Assembly (NCBI RefSeq): GCF_040147005.1
Contig: NZ_JAMSHO010000001.1
Location: 3,410,001-3,474,000, forward strand
Reading direction: 5' to 3'
Length of the DNA stretch: 64,000 nt
Origin: Halomonas sp. H10-9-1
GTDB taxonomy: Bacteria; Pseudomonadota; Gammaproteobacteria; Pseudomonadales; Halomonadaceae
A model generated the notes under the pieces. It saw only the letters and a program-made list of their open reading frames with translations. It ran no database searches and was not told where the DNA came from. Positions 54,376-62,431 of the stretch are shown in pieces. How positions within the stretch are numbered: the first letter of the stretch is position 1; each line of letters starts with the position of its first letter. A program made the translations under genes and the position numbers.

Positions 54376-55605
54376 TCACTCGGAGCGGGAAGTTCCCTGC
54401 GAGAAGTAGCGGGACACCAGGCCCATCAGGAAGGTGGCGGCGGGTCCCATGCAGTCATCGTTGAAGTCGTAGTGCGGGTTGTGCACGCTGCATGGTCCCA
54501 GGGGCAACCCTTCGTCGTGGCCGTTATCGCCGTTGCCGACGATGAAGTAGCAGCCAGGCACCTGCTCGAGAAAGTAGGCGCAGTCCTCGCTGCCGGTAAG
54601 AGGCGCGGTGGGTGCTTCGACTCGCTCGTCGCCGAACATTTCTCGGGCGGTGTCGATGGCAAGCTGGGTCTCGGCCGGGGCGTTAATCAACACCGGATAA
54701 CCGCGCACGTAGTCGATCTCGCAGCGGCAGTCGAAGGACTCTGCCTGGGACTCGGCCAGGGTGCGAATGCGGCGCTCGAGGGTATCGCGCACCTCGGGGT
54801 CCAGGGTACGCACGCTGAGCTCTAGCTCAGCGCTGTTGGGAATGATGTTGGCGCTGGTGCCGGCCTGCATCCGACCTACGCTGATCACAGAGACGAGGTT
54901 GGGATCGACGTTGCGCCCGACGATGCTCTGCAGTGCCAGCACGGTGGCAGCCGCTGGCAGAGTGGGGTCGGCGGCCAGCTGCGGCAGGGCCCCGTGGCCG
55001 CCCTTGCCAATGAAGGTCAGCGTGACCGTGTCCGAGGAAGCCATGAAGGCACCCTCCCGGAAACACAGGTGGCCCACGGGCTTGCCGGGGAAGTTGTGTA
55101 GCGCAAAGAGGGCGTCGCAGGGGAAGCGCTCGAAGAGGCCGTCTTCGATCATGCACTTGGCGCCGCCGCCGCCACCCAGCTCCTCAGCGGGCTGGAAGAT
55201 CAGGTTCAGGGTGCCGCTGCCGGGCAGCCCCTGCTCGCGATGCTGGCGGGCCAGGGCCTCGGCAGCACCCAGTAGGATGGCGGTGTGGCCGTCATGGCCG
55301 CAGGCGTGCATCTTGCCGGGTACCTGGCTGGCCCAGGGCAAGCCCGTCTCCTCCTGGATGGGCAGGGCATCCATGTCGGCGCGCAGGCCGAGTCGCGGGC
55401 CCGAATTGTCGCCCCAGCGCAGCACTCCGACCACGCCGGTAGTGGCGATGCCGGTGTGAACCTCATAGCCCCACTCCTCCAGCCGCTCTGCCACTAGCTG
55501 GCTGGTGGCAAACTCCTCGAAACCGAGCTCAGGGTGCTGATGGATATGGCGGCGGCAGGCCTGCATCTGGTCGATATCTGGCGTGATCGTCGAATGGGCT
55601 GTCAT
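54376..55605 (-). CDS. M20-family amidohydrolase (N-acyl amino acid or aminobenzoyl-glutamate hydrolase-like)
   Basis: A 409-residue zinc peptidase of the M20D group. Metal ligands lie in LGLRADMDALP and HACGHDGHTA; EELGGGGAKCMIEDGLF and GSEDCAYFLEQVPG follow. It cleaves N-acyl or peptide-like amides, and members act on hippurate, N-acetyl amino acids or p-aminobenzoyl-glutamate. It starts a three-gene operon (hydrolase, carrier, glutaminase) facing away from a LysR regulator, an arrangement typical of inducible catabolism. Confidence 0.88.
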   Translation of the reverse strand: MTAHSTITPDIDQMQACRRHIHQHPELGFEEFATSQLVAERLEEWGYEVHTGIATTGVVGVLRWGDNSGPRLGLRADMDALPIQEETGLPWASQVPGKMHACGHDGHTAILLGAAEALARQHREQGLPGSGTLNLIFQPAEELGGGGGAKCMIEDGLFERFPCDALFALHNFPGKPVGHLCFREGAFMASSDTVTLTFIGKGGHGALPQLAADPTLPAAATVLALQSIVGRNVDPNLVSVISVGRMQAGTSANIIPNSAELELSVRTLDPEVRDTLERRIRTLAESQAESFDCRCEIDYVRGYPVLINAPAETQLAIDTAREMFGDERVEAPTAPLTGSEDCAYFLEQVPGCYFIVGNGDNGHDEGLPLGPCSVHNPHYDFNDDCMGPAATFLMGLVSRYFSQGTSRSE

Positions 55606-55653
55606 TGGCTTCGCCTCTTAGCATTGGAATTTGCGTCAAGAAAACCGATGTTG

Positions 55654-55667
55654 TCAGTGGTGACTGA
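55654..55667. promoter_or_regulatory. Candidate LysR operator dyad
   Basis: TCAGTGGTGACTGA: TCAGT and ACTGA are inverted with a four-base centre, about halfway between the M20 start (55605) and the LysR start (55721). It fits the position and T...A ends of a LysR recognition site, but the match is not diagnostic. Confidence 0.45.
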
Positions 55668-55720
55668 TATCGAAAAGACGATAAAATCTACTTGATGACA
55701 CGCATAGGTGTTCACTTGAG

Positions 55721-56641
55721 ATGAAAAACCACCATTTGAGGGCCCTGCTGAAGGTGGCCGAAGAAGGGTCGATTCGAGGGGCCGCCAGGGCGCTGCATCT
55801 GAGTCAGAGCGCCCTGACCCGCGCGCTGCGCGAACTGGAGGCCGACCTTGGATCGGAGCTGCTGATACGCAGCTACCGCGGCGTCGAGTTCACACCGTCG
55901 GGCAAGGTGCTACTGAAACGGGCGCGCCTGGCGTTCTCCACCCTGGACAAGGCCAGGGATGAAATACGTTGGCTGCGCGGCGACTCGGGCGTGCAGGTCA
56001 CGGTGGCGGTGACCACCGCAATCGCGACCACGTCTCTGCCCGCCGTGCTTCGAGAGTTCGAGCGCGAGCAGCCTGATGCCAGCCTCAGCCTGGAGGAAGG
56101 CATGATGAGCACGGTGCTACCGGGCCTGATGGAGGGACGCATCGACTTCGCCATCGCCGTGGCCGAGGCGGATCAGCTACCCCACGAGATCACCTTCGAA
56201 CCGCTGACCGAGCTGCTCTCGGAACCCATGGCGCGTGAAGGTCACGCATTGCTGGGTGCCACCGACTGGTCGCAGATGGCTGAGGCGCGCTGGGTGCTGA
56301 ACCTGGAGGTCGGCAGCTCGGCACAGCGGCTGATCGACTGGCTCGAGGCTCAAGACATCTCGATCTCGCAGCGAGTGGTGAAGTGCGATTCTCCAATCAT
56401 GATGGTCGAGCTGATGCGACGCACTGATCTGATCGGCTTCGGCCCGCGGTTCTTTGTCGACGATCCGCTTTCCGGCCGTGGGTTGGCCTGCTTCGACACC
56501 CTGGCCACCTTTCCTGCCTATACTATCGGCCTGCTCAAGCTGCGCGGCGTGCCCCTCCACCCCGGTGCCGAGCGGCTCGCGACCCTGTTCAGATGCCATA
56601 TCTCCTCGCTGAATCTATCGCGCCGGCCATCGAGTCAATGA
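55721..56641 (+). CDS. LysR-family transcriptional regulator
   Basis: A 306-residue LTTR. The winged helix-turn-helix occupies the first 60 residues (LLKVAEEGSIRGAARALHLSQSALTRALRELE), followed by a periplasmic-binding-protein-like effector domain. It is divergent from the M20-YfcC-glutaminase operon and shares a 115-base region with a candidate dyad, so it probably regulates that operon in response to an amino-acid derivative. Complete, no unusual features. Confidence 0.9.
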   Translation: MKNHHLRALLKVAEEGSIRGAARALHLSQSALTRALRELEADLGSELLIRSYRGVEFTPSGKVLLKRARLAFSTLDKARDEIRWLRGDSGVQVTVAVTTAIATTSLPAVLREFEREQPDASLSLEEGMMSTVLPGLMEGRIDFAIAVAEADQLPHEITFEPLTELLSEPMAREGHALLGATDWSQMAEARWVLNLEVGSSAQRLIDWLEAQDISISQRVVKCDSPIMMVELMRRTDLIGFGPRFFVDDPLSGRGLACFDTLATFPAYTIGLLKLRGVPLHPGAERLATLFRCHISSLNLSRRPSSQ

Positions 56642-56747
56642 GTGAGTTCAGTACCGGACTCTCCATGTTCTATGAACCCTCTTGAGGCGTATCCGACAAA
56701 CTCAGTGACCGCAAGCTGCCAAAGCCGTAGTCCCCCCTCAACTATTC

Positions 56748-58295
56748 CTACCTCAGTTTTCCACCAGAGCCGCTCGATTGGGTTTGGCTCCCCCCCTTCT
56801 GCCCGGCACTTTGAGAGGGTGCTGTGGATTGAGTAACGCTACGCCCCAAGGAGTCACCCACCCTCATCCCTGCCCACCCCAGTACCGCCACCCAGAGCCC
56901 GGGCAGCACCAGGAACATCATCCCCTCCACGAACTGCAGCACCATGCGGTCGTAGAGGTTGTTGGCGGCGGAGAGCCAGCTGAGCTTGGCGGCGTCGCTG
57001 CGGTAGAGCAGATCCACCAGGTTGGCGTTGATCCAGCGGGCGAGCTCCCACCAGAAGGTCAGGAACCACATGGCGAAGAGCCCGAAGGTGGCCATGCCGG
57101 CGACCTTGAAGCTGTAGCCGGAGATGACCATGACAAACGGCAGGCAGATGATGATGGCCATCACCAAGATGCCCTGCACCATCGGCAGCGCCTGCTTGAG
57201 CATGTCCATGCCGGCCTGGAACGGCAGGATCGACAGGGTGCCGCCTATGGCCGAACCGGCGGTGACGGTGGCATCCCAGAAGCTGCTACCACCATCCAGC
57301 CCCCGAAAGCCCACCACCGCCTGATCCAGGTTGCCGCTGGCGGCACCCGAGCGGGGGCTGACCAGGCGCCGAATCACATAGTCCTCGGCGTCGCTGCCGG
57401 TGAAGACGCTGCGGAAGTCATCCCAGAACCCCGTGCTCACCTCATCATGCAGCCGGGCCCTCAGGCCAACACTCTCGGCTGACCACCACTCCTGGCAGGA
57501 GGGGTAGCCGGGCATGCCGGGGCCGGTGTTGGGGCGGGAGACATCCCGGCTGGCCTCGTAGGGGAAGCCGGCGATGGGCCGCCCGGCGTAGAAGCTGTCG
57601 TAGTAGCCGGCCGTGGTCTGAAAGTAGTTCGAGCCGATCCAGTCCACGTCCATGGCGCGGGTCGCCTCGATGGTGCCGCCCTCCTGCAGCAGCCGATTAC
57701 GCGCCGGGCCGAAGCACTGGCGCTGAAACTCGCCGACCTCCTGTTGCAGCCCCGGGTCTTCGACGCTGTGCAGGTCCAGCTCCATGCGGATGGACTCGAA
57801 GTCCGTGGAGCAGGGAATGGCGTGGATCGCCGCGGCGGTCAGCCCGTGGGATACCGCATGCACCCCCGCCCACCACAGCGGAATCCTCGCTTGCTGGCCA
57901 CCGATCGAACTCTCGGTCGCACCGAACGCCCCCTCGGACCAGCCGCCCGCGGCGAACTGTCGAGTGCCGCACTCCAGCGAGCGGCTCTCGTCGATATCGG
58001 CGGTGGCCAACTGAACCTGCAGCAGCGGCAGGCAGGTGAAGGCGTAGGCCAGGATCATGGCGTAGAGCCGGGTCTCGATGCGGTTGACCGTGAGGATGCC
58101 CTTGGTCCCCGCCTCGTCGCCCTCCTGCCGGGCCTTGAACCACTCGGAGAGAACCAGGGTGATGAACGGCACCGCGGCGATGCCGGTGCCCACCATGACG
58201 TTCCAGATGGCGTTGTTGATGATCCAGCCCAGCAGCGTCATGGCGTTGGCGAAGTAGTCGAACACCACCAGCGGCGCAGTAAGCAGGCCCCCCAT
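56748..58295 (-). CDS. TraG N-terminal-domain conjugation protein (ICE T4SS)
   Basis: A 515-residue inner-membrane protein with helices at the N terminus (LTAPLVVFDYFANAMTLLGWI, NVMVGTGIAAVPFITLVLSEW, LYAMILAYAFTCLPLLQV) and in the C-terminal third (ILVMAIIICLPFVMVISGYSF, FGLFAMWFLTFWWELARW, MVLQFVEGMMFLVLPGLWVAV). This is the TraG-N/PFL_4710-type protein of GI-type ICE secretion systems, used in mating-pair stabilisation. The C-terminal serine-rich tail is normal. A DUF3742-type gene that, from memory, usually follows in these clusters is absent. It overlaps the next gene by one base. Confidence 0.82.
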   Translation of the reverse strand: MGGLLTAPLVVFDYFANAMTLLGWIINNAIWNVMVGTGIAAVPFITLVLSEWFKARQEGDEAGTKGILTVNRIETRLYAMILAYAFTCLPLLQVQLATADIDESRSLECGTRQFAAGGWSEGAFGATESSIGGQQARIPLWWAGVHAVSHGLTAAAIHAIPCSTDFESIRMELDLHSVEDPGLQQEVGEFQRQCFGPARNRLLQEGGTIEATRAMDVDWIGSNYFQTTAGYYDSFYAGRPIAGFPYEASRDVSRPNTGPGMPGYPSCQEWWSAESVGLRARLHDEVSTGFWDDFRSVFTGSDAEDYVIRRLVSPRSGAASGNLDQAVVGFRGLDGGSSFWDATVTAGSAIGGTLSILPFQAGMDMLKQALPMVQGILVMAIIICLPFVMVISGYSFKVAGMATFGLFAMWFLTFWWELARWINANLVDLLYRSDAAKLSWLSAANNLYDRMVLQFVEGMMFLVLPGLWVAVLGWAGMRVGDSLGRSVTQSTAPSQSAGQKGGSQTQSSGSGGKLR

Positions 58296-58675
58296 CAGGC
58301 ACCTCCCAACTGGTTGATCAGGTTAGTGACCTCCAGCAGGACGAGGATGCCCAGAGCCATCAGCTCGAGCCGCCGCAGCTTGGCGAGCGCCTGCTGCCCA
58401 TCGTCGCGATCCCGGCGCAGCCGCGCCACCGCCAGGGGGCGCATCTTACGCCACCAGACCAGGTACAGCGCGGCGTAGAGGCTCAGCCGCCAGGCCAGCA
58501 GCCACGGCCAGGCGGCCTGCCAGGCGCTATGGTGGGCCTCGATCCCACCCAGCAGCCGCACGCTGATGGCCAGAATGGCACCGCTCAGCAGGAACATGAC
58601 AACCAGCACCGCCATGGCGACCAGCAGCGACGGCCAGCGGGCCGGATTCATCCAGGAGAAAACACGTGGGGCCAT
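58295..58675 (-). CDS. Small ICE membrane protein
   Basis: A 126-residue protein with hydrophobic segments (WPSLLVAMAVLVVMFLLSGAILAISVRL; AWPWLLAWRLSLYAALYLVWW; LMALGILVLLEVTNLI) separated by an arginine-rich loop. I recognise no distinctive family. It sits between TraG-N and the TIGR03755-like protein with single-base overlaps on both sides, the place of the small inner-membrane component of GI-type T4SS clusters. Confidence 0.65.
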   Translation of the reverse strand: MAPRVFSWMNPARWPSLLVAMAVLVVMFLLSGAILAISVRLLGGIEAHHSAWQAAWPWLLAWRLSLYAALYLVWWRKMRPLAVARLRRDRDDGQQALAKLRRLELMALGILVLLEVTNLINQLGGA

Positions 58676-60150
58676 CAGTCACCGCCCTCCTCGCCGACTG
58701 GGCGTCCGCGGCCGTCCAGGGCCGCATCCGGCCGGAAGGTCTCGCCCTGCGAGGCGCCCTGGCTGCGCCGGGCGGCCCGCTCCAGGGCGATGCCGGCCGC
58801 GCTGTTGCCCAGCGCCTGGCGGATCTCCATCTCAGAGCGCAGCGACTCGATATCCCGATCCAGGGCCACCAGCTTGCGATCCAGCGCCGACATGCCCTGC
58901 TCGTTGTCGGCGATGCCCGGGTCACTGCTGCCGGCCAGCAACAGCCGGCGCGCCCACAGCGCCTTGGTCAGGGTTCTGGCCAGGGCCATCTCACCGCTCA
59001 GACGATGGATCAGCAGCGAGGCCTCGGGATCGCTGCGCAGCGACTCGATCACCCCGCGGGAGACGGTCAGGCCGTCGCCGGCGGAGACCTGGCGCAGGTT
59101 CTCCGGGGTCAGCGGCTCGCTGCCGTCGACCAGCCCCTGCAGCAGCCCGTAGACCTCCTGCTGCTCACGCTCCAGCTCGCGGACCAGGCCACTGCCGGCC
59201 TGGGTCTCGCTGCGCTCGCAGCCGTCGCAGGTGCGAATCGACTGCTCACCGATCACCGTCTGGGTCCACTCGGCGGCCTCCTCGGGACTCTGCCAGACCG
59301 TGCACATGCCGCCCAGGCAGCTCCCTGCTCCGCTGCCTGACCCCGAGCCACCACCGCTCCCATCAGAAGCACCGCCCAGCCCACCGCCGCCGATCCAGGT
59401 GCCCTCGTTGGTGGCCACCGATCCCCAGCCGCCACCGCCACCCGCGATAGGGGCCGTGCTGGTGGTGTCGTCACGGCCGTGCAGCAGGTTGTAGCCGGCG
59501 CGGGCGGTGTCCTCTACCACACGAATTGGCGCTTGACCCTGGCCACCGCGGTGCTGACCACCTACCCAGGTCACGCCCTGATTGCCGCCGGACTGGTCGA
59601 CCTGCTCCTGAGCTGAGACCACATCGGCGTTGGATTGCGCGGCACTCTGCCAACTCTCGGCCATGGCCATCTGTTGCCACCCTTGGCCGGAGACCATATC
59701 CGCCATCTGCTCCGACATCTTGCGGCACGACAGGGAGGCACGATCGAAGTCGATCCGCCCCTGGAGTACCCCGTTGCTCAGCAGGTCGTAGAGCCCGGGG
59801 TTGGCTCGCTGAATGATCATGGCGGGCAGCGAGGCCACAGCACTTTGAGCGTTCTGGACCACCGTCCCCATCAGGTTCTGGAAGCCATTGGTGATGCCGT
59901 TGAGCTGGTTGGAGACCGTCGCGCCGATGTCGAAGTTGCCGCAGGAGGCGTTCATGTTCCAGCTGATGCCGATGCCGCGGCTGTTGGGGTTGTAGCCCCG
60001 GCCGGCGGAGACGCTGAAGGGGGAAGCACCACCAATCTGGTAATAGAGCGCATCGGCGGACTGCGCCTGGGCTTGGGTAGACAGCAGCCCCACCACCAAG
60101 GCGCCTGCCAGTGGCGTAAGGGCGACGCGTTGCATGCGAGATCCTTTCAT
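58675..60150 (-). CDS. Integrating conjugative element protein, TIGR03755/PFL_4711-like
   Basis: A 491-residue exported protein. A signal peptide (LAGALVVGLLSTQAQAQ) is followed by ALYYQIGGASPFSVSAG and GIGISWNMNASCGNFDIGATVSNQLNGITNG, characteristic of this ICE family. There is a long Gly/Ser-rich middle (about 250-310) and a CLGGMC disulfide-type pair. ATG 60150 has GGAGAGAG upstream; the frame beginning at 60225 is not supported. The gene order matches PFGI-1/ICEclc-like secretion clusters. Confidence 0.8.
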   Translation of the reverse strand: MKGSRMQRVALTPLAGALVVGLLSTQAQAQSADALYYQIGGASPFSVSAGRGYNPNSRGIGISWNMNASCGNFDIGATVSNQLNGITNGFQNLMGTVVQNAQSAVASLPAMIIQRANPGLYDLLSNGVLQGRIDFDRASLSCRKMSEQMADMVSGQGWQQMAMAESWQSAAQSNADVVSAQEQVDQSGGNQGVTWVGGQHRGGQGQAPIRVVEDTARAGYNLLHGRDDTTSTAPIAGGGGGWGSVATNEGTWIGGGGLGGASDGSGGGSGSGSGAGSCLGGMCTVWQSPEEAAEWTQTVIGEQSIRTCDGCERSETQAGSGLVRELEREQQEVYGLLQGLVDGSEPLTPENLRQVSAGDGLTVSRGVIESLRSDPEASLLIHRLSGEMALARTLTKALWARRLLLAGSSDPGIADNEQGMSALDRKLVALDRDIESLRSEMEIRQALGNSAAGIALERAARRSQGASQGETFRPDAALDGRGRPVGEEGGD

Positions 60151-60164
60151 CGTGCCTCTCTCCT

Positions 60165-61115
60165 TCAGGGGACTGCGTAGAGCAGGGTCTGGCCGCGACG
60201 CTTGCAGCAGCGATAGGGGCGCCACAGCGACCAGGCGTAGTCACCGCCCGCGTCCAGGCGGTCGGCGTAGGTGTCGGTGACGCCGCGGTCCGGCCACACC
60301 CGGCAGGCGTTGCTTATGTTGGGCGTGAGGCGCTGCCAGCGATGGGTCGAGGCATCACCCTCCTTGACCGGCCCGGGCGGCCAGTAGCCGTCGCGGCTGG
60401 CGGCCACCAGCGGCGTGTAGACGTGGGGCTGCCCGCTGCGGGTGACGACATCGGCAGAGCGCTGGGCGGTGGTCGCCGCGGTCTTGTAGTCGTGCACCTG
60501 GGTCAGGAAGCCGCTGCGCGGGTAGATGTTGCCCCACAGGTCGCCGGGCTGGCCTAGCTCACGCATGCCGGGCGTGAGTGCCTCGGGGTAGAGCGATTCG
60601 GGAATGCCGCTGCGCCACGCGAGGGCATCCAGGGTCGAGAGGTGGTAGGGCTGGAAGGGCGTCGCTGCCCCAGCGCACGACATGCCGAAGGCGCTGGCGA
60701 AGCTGCTGAAGGCACCGCCGGCGGGGTGGCCGATGGCATCCACGTTCTTGAAGCGCAGGTGCTCATGTCGCGCCCGGTTGGCATCCGAGGTGCTCTGCCC
60801 GCCTGCCAAGGCCTCACCCAAGGGTGGCGAGAGGGTGGCCACCTCCCACCAGGGGTTGTCACCGGTGTTCTCGTAGCTGGAGACCACCAGCTCGGGGATA
60901 TAGTGGCGTACCTGCACCGAGGTGCGGATCGAGCAGCCCGACCAGGAGCAGTTGAGCCAGACACAGACACCGATGACCTGGTAGTCCAGACACTGAGTGG
61001 AGAGTGCCGAGGCGACGATCTGCGGCGTCGTCAGGGCCTGGGCAGGCCGCTCCACCACCCCCAGGTTCAACAGCGCACCGCCCAGCACAACCCCCGCCGT
61101 CTTGAAGAGCCTCAT
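60165..61115 (-). CDS. Integrating conjugative element protein, TIGR03756/TraU-like
   Basis: A 316-residue exported protein. A signal sequence (FKTAGVVLGGALLNLG) is followed by a cysteine-rich region (TQCLDYQVIGVCVWLNCSWSGCSI), which is the TraU-like mark of GI-type ICEs. It likely helps pilus or secretion assembly in the periplasm. It overlaps the TIGR03757 gene by four bases (ATGA). Confidence 0.82.
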   Translation of the reverse strand: MRLFKTAGVVLGGALLNLGVVERPAQALTTPQIVASALSTQCLDYQVIGVCVWLNCSWSGCSIRTSVQVRHYIPELVVSSYENTGDNPWWEVATLSPPLGEALAGGQSTSDANRARHEHLRFKNVDAIGHPAGGAFSSFASAFGMSCAGAATPFQPYHLSTLDALAWRSGIPESLYPEALTPGMRELGQPGDLWGNIYPRSGFLTQVHDYKTAATTAQRSADVVTRSGQPHVYTPLVAASRDGYWPPGPVKEGDASTHRWQRLTPNISNACRVWPDRGVTDTYADRLDAGGDYAWSLWRPYRCCKRRGQTLLYAVP

Positions 61116-61546
61116 CGGCGGCCCTCCTTCCCCACTATCTGCTCGGCTTCTCTCAGCGCCTTGGCCACGTCCGGCTGGCCGTAGATCACATGGCGGCCAT
61201 CGATCACCACGGCGGGGACCTTCTCAACGCCCAACTGCCAGGCCCTGACCAGCCCGAGATAGCTATCGGCATAGCGGTCGGCCATCTCCTGCCACTCAGG
61301 CGTCGCCATGCGCTCACGCATCATGGCCTCCGCGAGTTCGGGATCAGCAGGAAGATCTTGCGACAGCTCGGCATCCAGGCGACCGGAGGCATCGAGTTCG
61401 ATCACCGCCACGCCCGAGGGCACATTGACGGCCGGCTCCCCGGCGATGGTAAAGACTTCGATAGCTGGCCCAGCGAGTGCAGGGCCTGCCAGGCAGGCAG
61501 ATAGCCCGAAAACGACCAGCCAGCGGCGTGGGTGGTGTCTCTCCAT
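61112..61546 (-). CDS. Integrating conjugative element protein, TIGR03757 (thioredoxin-like)
   Basis: A 144-residue exported protein. A signal peptide ends near AGPALAGP. IEVFTIAGEPAVNVPSG and VEKVPAVVIDGRHVIYGQ match the thioredoxin-fold TIGR03757 family of ICE proteins, although the usual catalytic CxxC is not visible. ATG 61546 with GGAG is preferred. It is the first remaining gene of the conjugation cluster. ATPase and pilus genes that should lie further upstream are not here, so the system is incomplete. Confidence 0.78.
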   Translation of the reverse strand: MERHHPRRWLVVFGLSACLAGPALAGPAIEVFTIAGEPAVNVPSGVAVIELDASGRLDAELSQDLPADPELAEAMMRERMATPEWQEMADRYADSYLGLVRAWQLGVEKVPAVVIDGRHVIYGQPDVAKALREAEQIVGKEGRR

Positions 61547-61784
61547 GCTTGCCACTCCAGTAGAACAAGGAACTGGCACAGCATTACGGAGTCAACTTTG
61601 AGCTGCAGCAGAGAATGTTAACTCTGCCGCAGGGTGTTTTCTGGATCAGCAGCCATCCACATCCCAGCGCACCCATCATCATGCTGGCAACTGTCACAGC
61701 CCCGGTTAATTGAAGAGAGACATTGATTCAAATAACAGCAGCCACCATACTTGTCTCCAACACTCACCCAACGCAAGGAAACGC

Positions 61785-62156
61785 ATGTCCATTCTCAACA
61801 CCTACATGCAGAAGGAACAGCAGCTCAAGCAGCTCCAGGAAGAGCTCGACAAGCTGAAGAACGACGACCGCCTCAAGGCCGAGCTGGAATTAAAGGACAA
61901 GCTCGAAGCTCTGATGCGCGAGTTCGACAAGTCAGCCGCTGACGTCATCAAGCTGCTGGACCCGAAGCCGGCCACCGCCAAGGCCGCCAGCACCACGTGC
62001 ACTGGCCGCGCCAAGCGCAAGCTGAAGATCTATAAGAACCCGAACACCGGTGAAGTCGTCGAAACCCGCGGCGGCAACCAGAAGACGCTGAAGGCATGGA
62101 AAGAGGAGTACGGCCCCGAGACCGTTGAGGGGTGGCTGGTGAAAAATGAGGATTAA
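61785..62156 (+). CDS. MvaT/MvaU-family H-NS-like xenogeneic silencer
   Basis: A 123-residue nucleoid protein. The N-terminal coiled coil (YMQKEQQLKQLQEELDKLKNDDRLKAE) oligomerises. The C-terminal domain has YKNPNTGEVVETRGGNQKTLKAW, which includes the AT-hook-like RGGN that inserts in the DNA minor groove. AAGGAA supports ATG 61785; earlier ATGs are in frame but unsupported. MvaT proteins silence AT-rich foreign DNA. An island-borne paralogue next to the low-GC DUF2326 gene is expected to silence such genes or interact with the host copy. Confidence 0.9.
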   Translation: MSILNTYMQKEQQLKQLQEELDKLKNDDRLKAELELKDKLEALMREFDKSAADVIKLLDPKPATAKAASTTCTGRAKRKLKIYKNPNTGEVVETRGGNQKTLKAWKEEYGPETVEGWLVKNED

Positions 62157-62431
62157 ATCAAGGTCTACCTTGATGACTCTTAACCCACGAAGCAGGCTGC
62201 CTTCTACATGTAACCCATCGACCCATCACTCATTATTTCAGGTTAAATAACTGCACAAGGTTGTGCCGTCGCCGGCCGTGAGGCCGGCGAGAATCTATGC
62301 CACTGCAGCAGATAAAAATATCTGAGATAGTTTGGCACAGTACCGGCGATAATCACTTTGACCAAAATGGTCTAAACAGTTGCCGGATTAACATGCTCAT
62401 AGAAGGCAAAAATATCGCCATCCTAGAGTTC
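62157..62431. other. Intergenic, no gene found
   Basis: About 275 bases between mvaT and the convergent DUF2326 gene. A short hairpin-like GCCGGCCGTGAGGCCGGC near 62272 could help termination. An 80-codon plus-strand frame starting at 62297 overlaps the DUF2326 3' end and lacks support. Confidence 0.5.
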
